From assembly GCA_001643675.2 (NCBI GenBank), contig LSRY02000011.1:434001-498000 (forward strand): a DNA stretch of 64,000 nucleotides. Direction: 5' to 3'. Position 1 is the first letter of the stretch, and each line of letters starts with the position of its first letter. Positions 1 to 12,619 of this stretch are shown here, one piece after another. Position numbers and translations under genes: made by a program. The stretch comes from Monocercomonoides exilis. Its lineage: Eukaryota; Preaxostyla; Oxymonadida; Polymastigidae. A model generated the notes under the pieces. That model worked only from the letters and a program-made list of their open reading frames with translations. It searched no databases and had not been told where the DNA came from.

Positions 1-1
1 T

Positions 2-3000
2 GCTTCAATACATGATTCTGAGTCATCTCTTCATGACTCAACTTCCTCTGCTTCTTCTTCACATTCTTCTTCTTCTCCTTCTTCTCCTTCTTCTTCTTCT
101 TCTGATGGCGATGATGTTGTTGATGAAGATAGGCTTTCGCCTCATCTTGGTGAAATGAAACATACATCATCATCATCATCTGGTTCTTCTGCTTCTTCTG
201 CTTCTGCTTCTCACACGGTTGCTATATCATCGTCATCAATATCCTCTTCTTCTTCTTCTTCTTCTTCTCCTTCTCTTTCTCTTTCTTCTTCCTCTCCTTC
301 TTCCTCTCCTTCTCTTTCTTCTTCTTCTCGTCTTTCTCTCTCAAAGCCTCTTTCCCTCTCAACAAAAGCTCCTCCATTTGTTCACAGCAACAGCACCAGC
401 CCTTCACTAGGCACTCCTTCTGCTTCAATTCTATCTCCTTCGCTGTCTTCTTCTGCTTCTTCTCCTTCCATTCCAATGCAGATGAATCCTCCCTCATCTT
501 CATCATCGTCGTCTTCTTCTTCTTCTTCTTCTTCCCCTTCTCTTTCTCTTTCTTCTTCCTCTACTGCTACTTCTTCCTCTTCCTCCTCCTCCTCCTCTTA
601 TGCTGTTCCTTTCCGCACATTCGCCTCAAATGACAACACTTCCTATCCTCAGCCTCATCCAAAGACAGGCATTTATCCTCCTCTCATCCCTCAATCAAAT
701 GCACATATTCAACCTCAGATTCAACATCAGATTCAACCACATTCACAATTACATCCATTGTTGCCACCTGGGCAGCAACCTCAGCCTCAGCTTCATCCTC
801 CTTCTTCATCTTCCTCTTCCTCTTCCTCTTCTTCTCCTTCTCCTTCTCCTTCTCTTTATCCTCACCCTCATCCACAGCCACAGCCACAGCTCATTCCCTT
901 GTCTGCCCATCCTCCTTATCCATACACCAGCCCTTCTCAAACATCTCTAACATCTCAGACGTCTCCTTCTTTCTCTCTGCCTCCTTCCTCTTCCCGCAGC
1001 GTCCCTGTCATCTTGTCACCCAGAGTTCCCAAGACTGGTTTTCCGAACAATCTCTCTCAAAACAACTTGAATAATCTGAACAATCTGAACAATCTGAATA
1101 ATCCTAATCAGCAGCTTCAGCCGCCTCAGCAGCCCCAGCCGTATTCTCCTTCCTCTTTCTCTCCCTCTCTGTCTCTTCAGCCACACGGCATCTCCCTCAG
1201 TGGCAACCCTTCCCCTAAACTTGGCACTCCCACTCTTTCTCCTTCTCTCCTTCTCCGCAACAACAGCAACAGCAGCCTTCATTCCCGTCATCTGCCTTCT
1301 CGTGTCTCTTCTTCCTCTTCCTCCTCCTCCTCCTCTTCTTCTTCTTCTTCTTCCTCTGATTCTCCTTCCTCTTTCTCCCACACACGCACAGGTGCTGCAT
1401 ATGATGAGACCACTCCGTATACTGTCTCCCCTTTCCCCCCTCAGCCTGCTCTGCTTCCTAATCCTCCTCAGCGCTCTACCCCTCTCATCACAAAGGCAAT
1501 CATCGGGGGAACTGTTTCGCCTTTGCCTTCGTCTCCGTCTTATGGATTGTCTTCTGCTGCTTCTTCTGTTTCTTCCTCTTCCTCTTCTGCAACTTCATCT
1601 TCTACTACTTCTACTTCTAATTCATCATCATCATCTTCTTCTTCTTCTTCTTTGAAGCTGCCTTTGCAATCGAATGCTTCGAATTCTCCCTCACTCAATC
1701 CACCCATTCTCTCTGCTTCTTCTCCATTGGCAACTGTTCACAGCACGCCTGGCAGCAGATATCCTATGTTCTCTCCATATCATTCGTCATCTTCATCATC
1801 ATCATCATCTTCTTCTTCTTCTTCTTCTTCTTCTTTATCTCCTTCTTCTCTTTCTACTTTCTCCTCTTCCTCTTCTTCTTCGATGTGGCGAACGGGAGGT
1901 GATCCAAAACGTGCGGTTGCTTCTCTTCATTCAACTATTCCGATTTCATTCAATGCAAACACCAGTTCTTTTTCATCATCCTTTGCTTCTTCTGCCTCCT
2001 CCTCTTTTCGTTCTTCTTCTTCTTCCTCTTCCTCTTCTTCCTCTTCCTCTTCTTCCTCTTCTCCTTCTCCTTCCTCGAATTCATTAGCATCCTATTTGCA
2101 TATCCAGAATATGAATGTGATGAAAGAAAGCGGACTGAGAAAAGATGCAACGCCAGCTGAAGTGAAAGAAGTGAAGGAAGAGAAGGAAGAGAAAAGAGGA
2201 GAAGAAAAGGCAAAAGATGAAGAAACAAAAGAAGAAGAAGGCAAAACTGACAAGACAGCTGCTTCAAATTCAACGAAATCTGTTTCTGAAGGTGAAAAAA
2301 CTCGTTCTTCTTCTTCTTCTTCTTCTTCTTCACACGAAAACAATGCAAACAATACATCCAATACATCCGATATGTCTAATTCCTCTTATGCTCCTCCACG
2401 TAAATTGCCTTCAATCACACTGAGGTTGTCTGAGCCTGCTCCTGCACAGAATCATTCAGATGTTTCTATTTCATCTAATTCTTCAAGTTCTTCTAATTCT
2501 CCTTCTCAATTTCAACAGCAAAACCAGACTTTTCCTATGCAAAATTCACAAAATGCAAATAAAACAACATCGAAATCTGCTTCAAACAGCAAAGAAAATG
2601 AACTTCACACAGAAAACGTGACTTCTGCATCGAATGAGCCTTCTTCAGATAATATTTCAGCTCTCCAACAACAACACCCATCAATACTTGCAGCATCTGC
2701 AAAGTATTCTTCTTCCTCTTCTTCTTCCTCTTCCTCTTCCTCTTCCTCTTCCTCTTCTTCTGCTTTGATGACTCAACCTCATTCACAAACAAATCAACAA
2801 TCGCTTTCTGCATCTGCATCTCCATTTTCTCCTTCTTCTCCTTCATCATCAACTTCTTCTGAGACGGCATTTTCATCTCCATCATCATCTTCTTCTTCCT
2901 CTTCCTCTTCATCTTCATCTTCATCTTCATCTTCATCTCATCACAATTCATTTCATCCACAAAATTCTCCATCTCAACATCCTCCAAGCATACTCTCTAA

Positions 3001-3145
3001 ATCTTCTTCAATGAATACCCCACCATCTTCTCACACACAGACTGCATCTCAACCTACTTCTATTGCTTCCTCCTCCTCCTCCTCTTCTTCTTCTTCTTCT
3101 TCTCCCTCTTCTCATCCCTCCATTGTCAATTCAGATCCTTCTTGA
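2..3145 (+). CDS. Polyserine-rich protein, 5' end outside window
   Basis: The reading frame is open from base 2, so the gene starts upstream. The first in-frame ATG, at 155, is not a convincing start because the frame before it is already serine-rich and acidic (for example DGDDVVDED). About 1047 codons are visible, ending at TGA 3143-3145. The protein is dominated by serine runs of 8-20 residues, mixed with Pro, Gln and Asn-rich stretches (a repeated LNN motif near 1060-1100) and one short Lys/Glu segment near 2120-2260. No folded domain, signal peptide or membrane segment is visible. Serine is written mostly as TCT, TCC and TCA, which makes the coding strand almost pure pyrimidine and gives long meaningless ORFs on the other strand. 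In this genome such tracts are also inserted in conserved proteins (RIC1), so this may be the tail of an enzyme or regulator whose domain lies upstream. Function unknown. Confidence 0.8.
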   Translation, partial: ASIHDSESSLHDSTSSASSSHSSSSPSSPSSSSSDGDDVVDEDRLSPHLGEMKHTSSSSSGSSASSASASHTVAISSSSISSSSSSSSSPSLSLSSSSPSSSPSLSSSSRLSLSKPLSLSTKAPPFVHSNSTSPSLGTPSASILSPSLSSSASSPSIPMQMNPPSSSSSSSSSSSSSSPSLSLSSSSTATSSSSSSSSSYAVPFRTFASNDNTSYPQPHPKTGIYPPLIPQSNAHIQPQIQHQIQPHSQLHPLLPPGQQPQPQLHPPSSSSSSSSSSSPSPSPSLYPHPHPQPQPQLIPLSAHPPYPYTSPSQTSLTSQTSPSFSLPPSSSRSVPVILSPRVPKTGFPNNLSQNNLNNLNNLNNLNNPNQQLQPPQQPQPYSPSSFSPSLSLQPHGISLSGNPSPKLGTPTLSPSLLLRNNSNSSLHSRHLPSRVSSSSSSSSSSSSSSSSSDSPSSFSHTRTGAAYDETTPYTVSPFPPQPALLPNPPQRSTPLITKAIIGGTVSPLPSSPSYGLSSAASSVSSSSSSATSSSTTSTSNSSSSSSSSSSLKLPLQSNASNSPSLNPPILSASSPLATVHSTPGSRYPMFSPYHSSSSSSSSSSSSSSSSSLSPSSLSTFSSSSSSSMWRTGGDPKRAVASLHSTIPISFNANTSSFSSSFASSASSSFRSSSSSSSSSSSSSSSSSPSPSSNSLASYLHIQNMNVMKESGLRKDATPAEVKEVKEEKEEKRGEEKAKDEETKEEEGKTDKTAASNSTKSVSEGEKTRSSSSSSSSSHENNANNTSNTSDMSNSSYAPPRKLPSITLRLSEPAPAQNHSDVSISSNSSSSSNSPSQFQQQNQTFPMQNSQNANKTTSKSASNSKENELHTENVTSASNEPSSDNISALQQQHPSILAASAKYSSSSSSSSSSSSSSSSSSALMTQPHSQTNQQSLSASASPFSPSSPSSSTSSETAFSSPSSSSSSSSSSSSSSSSSSSHHNSFHPQNSPSQHPPSILSKSSSMNTPPSSHTQTASQPTSIASSSSSSSSSSSSPSSHPSIVNSDPS

Positions 3146-3279
3146 TTGTTTTTTTCCGCCACTTCTCTGATATTCTTCGTGTACTTATCCATTTCCCGTG
3201 ATGGCTGCTCATGCCATCTTTCCTCTCATTTTCCTGTATGTATTTCACATTCAGAACCCCATCGCTGTACGCAATTACG

Positions 3280-3310
<31 letters not shown>

Positions 3311-3899
3311 ATTTAGTATTATTATCATTATCATTAATATTATTATAACTGGCACAGTTGATTGCGTCTACACACAGACATTTTGTCGTTCATCGGAATT
3401 TCAATTTAAATAAATAAATAAAAATATTTATAATGTTTGGTTGTTATGGAATGATATAGGTATGTTTCAATGAATCATTCCATCCACGTCTGACAAATGG
3501 GGCTGTTATACTCATCATTGTGGAGCAAAAGATAGAATGAAGAACGATGCATCCAGATCCAATGATGCGCTGGTGCGATCGGATCATTCTGCCATGCCTC
3601 TTCAAAATTTTAAAAAATAAAAAATATTAAACATTTTAACAAAAAAGAAAGAAAGAAAGAAAGAAAGAAAAAGAAAAAGAAAATACTAATTTGACATATA
3701 AAAAACAAATCAAAAAATATTGTTTTTAATATAACAAATATTGTAAACAAGAAATAAGAACCACATGTTTCTTTTTTGATTTTATTTTTTTGAGGTCAAT
3801 ATACTAAAAATTTTGTTATTAAAACTGAAAAATATGTGTGAAAGCCCATTCAATTAAAGTCACATTTCTCAAATGATGGTTAGTTTTTTCAGATCAAAC
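3146..3899. other. Intergenic: microsatellites and a GC-richer island
   Basis: No confident gene. An AAT trinucleotide repeat lies at about 3280-3310 and a GAAA repeat at about 3643-3680. The stretch 3465-3610 is clearly less AT-rich than its surroundings. On the minus strand it has an open frame of about 45 codons, rich in Trp and His, that ends at a TGA. It also has a short inverted repeat (AATGAT/ATCATT near 3560-3590). It could be a decayed exon or a non-coding RNA; I cannot decide. Confidence 0.4.
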
Positions 3900-5867
<1,968 letters not shown>

Positions 5868-6190
5868 AACGGAGGAACTTTTATGGACCCCCTTGTTTTC
5901 TTTTGTTTTAATTTTAATTTTGTGTGTGTTTGTGTGTGAGTAAAAAAATAATAATAATTCTTGTTAATGGATAATATTTTTTTTAGTGAGTAATTTTTTT
6001 GATTTGACTTTAAAATCCTATTTGAATAATTGATGCAAAAAATAATAACAATGTGTTATTTTACAAAGAAATAAATTGGAATTCGTAAAAAATAAAAATA
6101 AAAGCTTAATAAGGATAAAATGAAACGTTTTTTACAATAAACCAGAATAAAAACTGTTCTCAAAAATTGTGATTCAAATTGAAACGAAAA
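5868..6190. other. Intergenic 3' region between convergent genes
   Basis: 323 bp of AT-rich sequence between the 3' ends of Rpt2 and VPS24. It contains TGTGTG and poly-T stretches and several AATAAA-like hexamers near 6050-6150 that may serve polyadenylation. I see no gene. Confidence 0.6.
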
Positions 6191-7021
6191 TTACCCGCTT
6201 GCACGAACAGCGGCAAGACGCTTTTCCAAGGGGTCTTCTTCACTGGTCTCTGATCCAGGGGAAACAAGCTGAAAAAAAGTTAAAAAAAGAGTCATTTTTT
6301 CCATTTTCACATCCATTAGTATGGTTTGAACAAAAAAGCAAACCGATTTTGTTGGTGCTTTATCAAATGATCCATCAAGGATTGATTCAACCACTTTTTC
6401 AACTTCTGCGTCAGCTTCTTCATCGAGATCTTCGTCCATGTCATCCATTGTTTCATTAACCATTTCCTCAACAATTCCAGCCTAAAAAATAACAAATCCA
6501 GATCTCTTACAAGAAAAGAAGAAAAATATATTTCAAACTTTCATCATTTCTCTTGACAGTTCTTGCATTGTCTTGAAAAGATAACAAATGAAACACAAAT
6601 AAATGTTATAATAATTTATTCAAACAGATTGTAATTCTGGAAGTTTGCAGCATGCATTCATGTGCTTTAAAATATCTCCAGCACTCTGCATGGCCTTCGT
6701 TGTTCTTATCAATGCGTATTGATGTTCAAGCTCTGAAGTTATTGAATCCAAATGTGCGGAAGCTGTGTACAATCTTTCCATTGCTTTTTTACTTGTAACA
6801 ATTTCTTTCGCAAGTGTTTTTGCGTTTGTCTGATCTCCTCTTTTTAAACATTCTTCGACTTCTTTCTTTGTTTTAAGAACAGCTCCGTCAATCCCTCGAA
6901 TTTGCTTATCTATATCTCTTTGAGATCTACGAATAGTTCGCTTCCATGCGCGTATTGTATCTTTTGGATCGTTTCCAACAGTTGTTGTTGGTTGAGAGGG
7001 TGAAGTTTGCTCATTTCCCAT
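6191..7021 (-). CDS. VPS24: ESCRT-III subunit Vps24/CHMP3, 4 exons
   Basis: This subunit polymerises with Snf7 and Vps2 on endosomal membranes during multivesicular-body sorting and scission. Exons on the minus strand are 7021-6626, 6571-6539, 6481-6344 and 6268-6191; together 214 residues (human CHMP3 222). The start was chosen at MGN rather than the upstream in-frame ATG, because CHMP3 begins MG (myristoylation) and then a basic helix; here the helix is WKRTIRRSQRDIDKQIRGI. The core matches family landmarks such as LAKEIVTSKKAMERLYTA and the acidic hairpin DDMDEDLDEEADAE. The C-terminus EDPLEKRLAAVRA fits the MIT-interacting motif that recruits Vps4. Exon 2 is only 33 nt (TMQELSREMMK). Introns are 54, 57 and 75 bp. 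The gene converges with Rpt2. Confidence 0.93.
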
Positions 7022-7399
7022 CTTCAATTGAATTTCTATCAATAATTTTTCAATATGGTATCGAAATGATATAAAACATCAAATGCTTTCACTGATTCGA
7101 AGAAATAAACAATATACAATTTAACAATAAAACATACGCAAAAAAACAAATAATTTATTGATAAGTTATTTATAAAATTTTCGATCAAAAACATTATAAT
7201 TTGTATCATTTATTGAACAGTGTTCATTTGTGTAAATATCTTCAATGTGGTATGAAATTTTTAAATACTATATTTTGTATATACGCATAATGTTTTATGA
7301 TTATTGCTATTTTAAGTTGGAAATGCTTGCGTTTGTTCAACGAAATCTTTTTTCCAATTTTACATTGAACATTCTTTTTAAATAGAAACTGAAAAGATT
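7022..7399. promoter_or_regulatory. Divergent intergenic region upstream of VPS24 and the next gene
   Basis: 378 bp, very AT-rich, between two genes transcribed away from each other, so it must hold both promoters. No defined element such as a TATA box or initiator can be singled out against the AT background. Confidence 0.35.
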
Positions 7400-9154
7400 A
7401 TGAAGCCATCTGTTAGTGTTGTTTGCCGTACATTTTTCATTCAGTTGGCTGTGTGGCCTCTGGTCTTCGTTCCATTGATTGTAATTTGGAGTGATAATAC
7501 ATACGATCCATACGGATGCGATCTTGATAAATATCGTCATCATAAACTTGACAGGCACACACTGATGCCAGGCGAATCAATAATGATCGAGTATTCTCTT
7601 GAAAAAGTTTTAATGGTTTGACTCATAAGTGTTTAATTTTTGCATTGATATACTTTTTTTTAATTAAGATGAGAAGCATTGGACATCAAAAGATTGGTTT
7701 TTCAAAAGGAATTACACAAGAACGTTGCCTTCGATATGGGGAATTTGAATCTATTCCATTAACATCAGTTCCAGGTTGAAGATCTTGCTTGTTTTTCACC
7801 ATTATAAAGAATAATTTTTTTCTTTGCTTTTTTATCCTTGTCTTTAGCGTATATTTATAAACAAATAAACGGTTTGACAATTGTTTCAGCAAAAATATAC
7901 GACATGGATTCATTCGAACAGCAGCTTCCTAATTATTCGAATGATGTGAAATTTACGATATGCATGCAAAAAAGTCAAAACGAGAAAAATACGGAAACTG
8001 GAGCACACGACCAATCAAATATGACTTGTGATAAATCTTTTAAGATTAGTTTTACTGATCCTTACAAAAATAATTTTTACCTGCCAGACTTTGAACAGCG
8101 CCAATTTTCTTGGGATGGATCACTAGAGATAATTTCTGATAAACGTCTTTCTTTTTCAAATTATACTGTCATTTTTGATGTAGCACAAAATATTAAATTG
8201 CCTTATAATCTTTATTTGGTACTTACAAAAGGTGGCATGCTTAAGCGTGAGCCTATTCCAACTGACAACCTTGATGTCAATGAAGAGCTCAAATCGACTG
8301 CTGCATTGTCCCAAAAAAGAGAGCATAAAACGAAAATAGAATCAAATTATGAAATGAATACAGAGCAATCCACTGAAGATCTCTTTGATTTGCAGCACAT
8401 TGCAAGAAGTTCTTCATATTATGCTGATTCAGAAGATTACTATTTGTCAATGAATGTAACTCCTGAAGCCAATGATGATGTATACACTGATTTAACTAGA
8501 GACTTGTTAAAAAGCCTGACAAATAGCACGAATCCTGAAGGAATGTTCACTTTTACCTGTGATGCTTCGAATGATAACAATTGCACGTTGTATGTTGTTG
8601 GAGCAGAAACAATCGTTCAAGAAATTGCATGTGCATACAGCTATCACAAATCAGGCGTATCTGTCACTTTGTGCATTATTTTCCATCTTTTGGGAGGATC
8701 GATTTTATTTGTGTTTTTAGTGTGTGCTCCTCAAATTTTCTTCGGGTGTTGCTGTTATCCTTGCTGTCGTAGCCATTTAAAGAAAAATTCTGAAACTTCC
8801 CGTACTTATGAAGAAGGAAAAGATGACTTCGATGTGTCTGTACCAAATGAACAAGAATTGCATCCTCTCAACAATCAGAGCGTTCAACAACCTGTTTCGA
8901 ATGCTGTTTTATATCCCACAGGAACGGCTTTGCCTTCACAGTACATAACACAAGTTGTTTATCCACAGCAATTGCAGCATCAACAGCAGGCACTTCAATT
9001 GAATGTTGCACCAATGCCACCATTGTCACTCCCTCCACAGACTTCTAATCAAGAAGGAGTAGCTCAGAATTTTTCAGCCCAATATCCTCAGTCTCAATAT
9101 GTCATTCCTTCTCAGCAGCTGTTAATTATTCCTGCACCTATTTCAATTATGTAA
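7400..9154 (+). CDS. Two-pass membrane protein of unknown function, 3 exons
   Basis: Predicted exons 7400-7615, 7669-7774 and 7848-9154 give 542 residues; introns are 53 and 73 bp (GTTTGA...AAG and GT...TAG). An N-terminal hydrophobic helix (about residues 10-30, around QLAVWPLVFVPLIVIW) acts as signal anchor. It is followed by a lumenal or extracellular domain of about 345 residues with Cys and N-glycosylation sequons. A second membrane helix lies at about residues 377-405, followed at once by a cysteine cluster (GCCCYPCC) that could be palmitoylated. The last 130 residues form a Pro/Gln-rich cytosolic tail with aromatic YP motifs. The topology is therefore cytosolic at both ends with a large lumenal loop. 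I do not recognise a named family. The architecture recalls eukaryotic membrane adaptors, but there is no RING or kinase domain. Confidence 0.8.
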
Positions 9155-9694
9155 AGTGTTAATATTTTGATATTATGAATGTGAAATATTTTGATTTTTG
9201 ATTTAGCTTCAGTTTTTGTTTTAATTCTGATTCTGGTAAAAATTTTGATTTTGATTTTGATTTTGATTTTTGTTGAGTATTCATAATTTTGTAAATTGTT
9301 TTATATTACAATATATTATTATTAGTATTTCTTTTCCCGTTTCTGCACACTTTTTTAATCCATATTTTTTGATTTGTTTTTATAAAGGAATTTTTTTTTT
9401 ATAATCTTATAAATGGAGTATTTGTTAAGAGTCAAAATAAGATTTTTTTTTTAAATTTAAGCACGAAAATGACATGTTCAATGAACAAAAGTAATGGTTT
9501 ATATTTTTGCAATAAAAAAAATTTTTTTTGGAATATCTGAAAAGATCGAAAAATGAACTTCAAAGTTGGATATTTCCTTTTTTGAGAGTTGACTGGCTGC
9601 TTTCGAGTTATTTTACAAGATAACAATTTTTTTGAGTTTCTGATATTTCTGATATTAAAGAAATGATCATTTGAGTAGAAAATAGATAACATAT
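9155..9694. other. Intergenic with GATTTT repeat
   Basis: AT-rich sequence downstream of the membrane-protein gene. A degenerate GATTTT/GATTTTT tandem repeat occupies about 9195-9272. No gene is supported. Confidence 0.5.
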
Positions 9695-9947
9695 GTGAAA
9701 TTATTATTGAAATCATAACTTTTTTTAGTGTGTTGAATTTTTTAATCTCTTTCGAACATGGCCAGAAAACTATCATTTGCACACTTTTTGTATTCCAATT
9801 GTGACAAAATCAAATGTTTGAAATCATTTATGAAAAATTTTTTGTCGACCGTGAGATGACTTTACGATGTTCACCAAGAAAACACAAAACAAATTATCTT
9901 ATCGAGAATTTTGACAGAAAGAAATATTGCATCAACAATCATCACCC
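9695..9947. mobile_element. Decayed MITE, family 1
   Basis: The left end (GTGAAATTATTATTGAAATC) and the inverted right end near 9927-9947 (ending ATCATCACCC) are mutated copies of the family-1 terminal repeat GGGTGATTATTTTTGAAATC seen intact at 41058. The length of about 253 bp equals that of the intact copies. The left flank is ATAT and the right flank ATTT, consistent with a decayed 4-bp target duplication. No coding capacity. Confidence 0.5.
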
Positions 9948-9995
9948 ATTTAGCAAACCAACAGAATTTTTGATTTCAATTATCATCAACCATAT

Positions 9996-10252
9996 GTGTG
10001 ATTATTTTTGAAATCATATAACATCAATCTGATATTTCGATTCAAAAATTTGTTTCGAAAGTTAATAATGTGCGCTGAAACGGAATAATGCAATTTTGTA
10101 GATATTTTTTTTCTATCATATATCTCAGGCATTGGCTTATGGAACAATAATTTTTATTTTTTCATTTGTTTTAATAGATTTATTACTGAAAACATTGGAT
10201 GGCTTTATTATAAACACCCCGATAAAAGATTGGATTTTTGAAATAATCTACC
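9996..10252. mobile_element. Decayed MITE, family 1, second copy
   Basis: The left end GTGTGATTATTTTTGAAATC differs from the family-1 terminal repeat at one position. The right end near 10232-10252 (GATTTTTGAAATAATCTACC) is a mutated inverse of it. Length is 257 bp, as for the other copies. It begins only 48 bp after the previous copy. Confidence 0.5.
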
Positions 10253-10439
10253 ATGTGTATCAAAAAATAAGTGAAAAATAATCTAAATTATAACAATTTT
10301 TCTCTCCAAATAGGGTGGTTTTTTTATCCGGATATTTTTTTCTATGGGAATGAAAAAATAAAAAATTTTTTATTTCACTGTAGCGTGTTTGTTTTTTAAA
10401 AAAAAGTTCACTAGTAATAAATATAATCAATCAACTCTC

Positions 10440-11990
10440 TCTTGATTATTTTTCTGGAATTTTCTTGCTTTCTTTCATTTCCAGAATAATCATCAAAAAA
10501 GACTTTATTCGTGGGCTTTTTCTTTTCTTTTGTTTTTCATTCTCAAACAATTTTTTTACCACAGTTTTTTCATTATCATCATTCCTTATCTTCTCTTCTT
10601 TTATTTTCTTTTGATTTCTCCATTCATCCAAAAAATCCTGGTAGGTTATAATTTTCCCTTAAAAATCAAATCTGTGTTTCTTTTTCTAAAATGAAACAGA
10701 AGGCTCATCAGGCAATGTTGAAAAAATAGCTTTCCATTCACTTGATATCACTCCACTTTTGACAAACGAAGAAACAATTGTTTCAGGCAATAATGCCGTT
10801 TGCAGAGGCTGAGGAAGAGCATCTGCAATTGCTTTAATTCGATAAAAAAATAGATGAAGAAGAAGGAACGAAATTTTTTGTGTTATAACATTTTTTGAAG
10901 ACAGCAAATACTCCGCGGGAGAGAAGTTGAGTGAGGTGTGTGCTGTGTGGGACGAAAGTTACCACATCAATGAAGGCATCAGAGATATTTTGGCAAATAT
11001 CTAGCTGTGCTCTTGATGGATGAGGGTCCTTCTAAAGAAGGCATCTTTCATCATTATTATTCAAAAGAGTTCGTCTTTCCACAATTCCTGGAAGGAGAAC
11101 ATCTTCTGCAAATTTTTTGAATAACACTTCGGTCTTCCAGCCATCGTTGTCTTCCCAAATATTTATTGTTGAACTGAACATCACACGCAGTTAGGCTGGA
11201 ATCTTCTTTGAAGGTTATAAAACGATGCCTTTCAAAGAATAACCGTCTGCAGCAGCTGCAACGCACAATGTGGCGTTTGGCATGTTCATTAGCGTTTTGT
11301 TGAATCCAGTTGGTGAATCTGAAGGATGCACAACAAGCTTAAAAGTGGAAACTGAGAGGTGGAATGGTAAATTCGTCGGTATTGAGAATCAACGAAGAAG
11401 AATACTTGTTCATCTTATGAAGATGTCGAAGAAGTTCATAAATAGGTCTGAAAAGACTGTTTATTTGAAACAGGCAATCATTGAACGAAGACGTTTCGTG
11501 GAAGAAATACTTTGAGGTGTGGATTCCTTTTAATGAATGAGAAGAGTGAAAACTTTGAAATTTCTGTTTCTTCTTCTTCTTCTTCAAGAAAAATTTTTTT
11601 CTGTAAGAAATGACAAATTTTATCTGAAAAAAGATAAAAATAAAAATAAATTTGTTAATGATAAAATGCGAACTAATTGTTTCATTTGAGAAACAGAAAT
11701 GCTCACTCCACTTGAACTTTCGCAGCGAATAACATCCTCTACTGTCTATTTATCTTCATCTGTGAGCAACTTTGGGTGAACTATTTTCCCGACTTTTCTT
11801 TTGTTTTCCAAAGCTGTAATTGCTCTGTTAATGGCTGAACGGCTGAATTCATGTGGATTCGCTGTATCCACTGTCCTTTCTATTCCATCAACAACACTGC
11901 GCGCAATGCGTTCTAATCGATTTTCAATTTGCCGATAACCAAATGATATCATTTGATTTCTAATGTTTAACAATCCTTGTTCTGTTTTTT
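10440..11990 (-). pseudogene. Relic of a pogo/DDE_1-type transposase
   Basis: Read on the minus strand from about 11973 down, broken frames carry successive parts of a pogo-like transposase. First comes a helical N-terminal part (ENRLERIARSVVDGI, then KIVHPKLLTDEDK) interrupted by a single TAG. Next is LILNTDEFTI near 11390, fitting the first catalytic Asp. Then come TLCVAAAADGYSLKG and WEDNDGWKTEVLFKKF. A DPHPSR segment near 11015 fits the second Asp. PHSTHLTQLLSRGVFAVFK near 10940 is the family's PHSTHLTQPLDxGVF block with the third Asp replaced by Ser. A charged C-terminal tail reaches about 10446. Stops and frameshifts separate these pieces, so the gene is dead. Terminal inverted repeats were not found. 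Confidence 0.72.
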
Positions 11991-12105
11991 TTTTTCACAA
12001 CACTCATAACAAATAAATTCTGGTAATGATCTTTTTTTTTATTAAAAAATTTTTCTGTAATGAAAAAAATCCAAACATTTTTTTTCTTTTTTACAAGCCC
12101 CGTTG

Positions 12106-12202
12106 CTATTTCCTAATCTCCTCAGGGGAGGGACAAATCAGAGATGGAGGAGCAACACCCCCCCCCCCCCCCCCCCCCCCCCCCATCAGAGATTAGGAAT
12201 AG
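12106..12202. repeat. 27-bp poly-C run inside an inverted repeat
   Basis: An uninterrupted run of 27 C residues (12158-12184) sits in a very AT-rich region. It is bracketed by arms CTATTTCCTAATCTC (12106-12120) and GAGATTAGGAATAG (12189-12202), which are inverse complements apart from one base. The poly-G strand could form a quadruplex. The structure resembles a small foldback element or amplified loop. Confidence 0.8.
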
Positions 12203-12619
12203 TAATTTAATCAAGAATTTCAGTCATTGATTTTTCCTTATATACTGAAAACAATATAAAAAATATAAAAAGTGAGAAGAAACAATTCATAATTAAAATT
12301 TTTGTCCGGATTAAAAAATGTTTGAATTTTAACACACTTGACGCAATTAAAAGAATTATGAGATATAAATATATTTTGTAATTCAAATTTTAAGTTCCAA
12401 TAAAAATAGATAAAATATGTCTAAATTTTTTTGAAAAGTTCCTTTTGTTTAATTTTCATGTGAAAATGAAATTTTAATGTTTTCATTAAAATTTTATTCC
12501 GACTCACCAACTTTCACCAGAATGAAAATATTATCATTTCTGAGAATTTGTTTTCATGACAACGAATTTTGGAAAGTGGGAACATATATTTTATTGAAAT
12601 ATGAAATTTTATTGTTGTA

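Noticed and set aside
222-2987. Lys/Arg/Glu-rich ORFs on the minus strand (for example 222-506, 1950-2366, 2535-2987)
   Set aside because: They are complements of TCT/TCC serine runs in the plus-strand gene; composition fully explains them.
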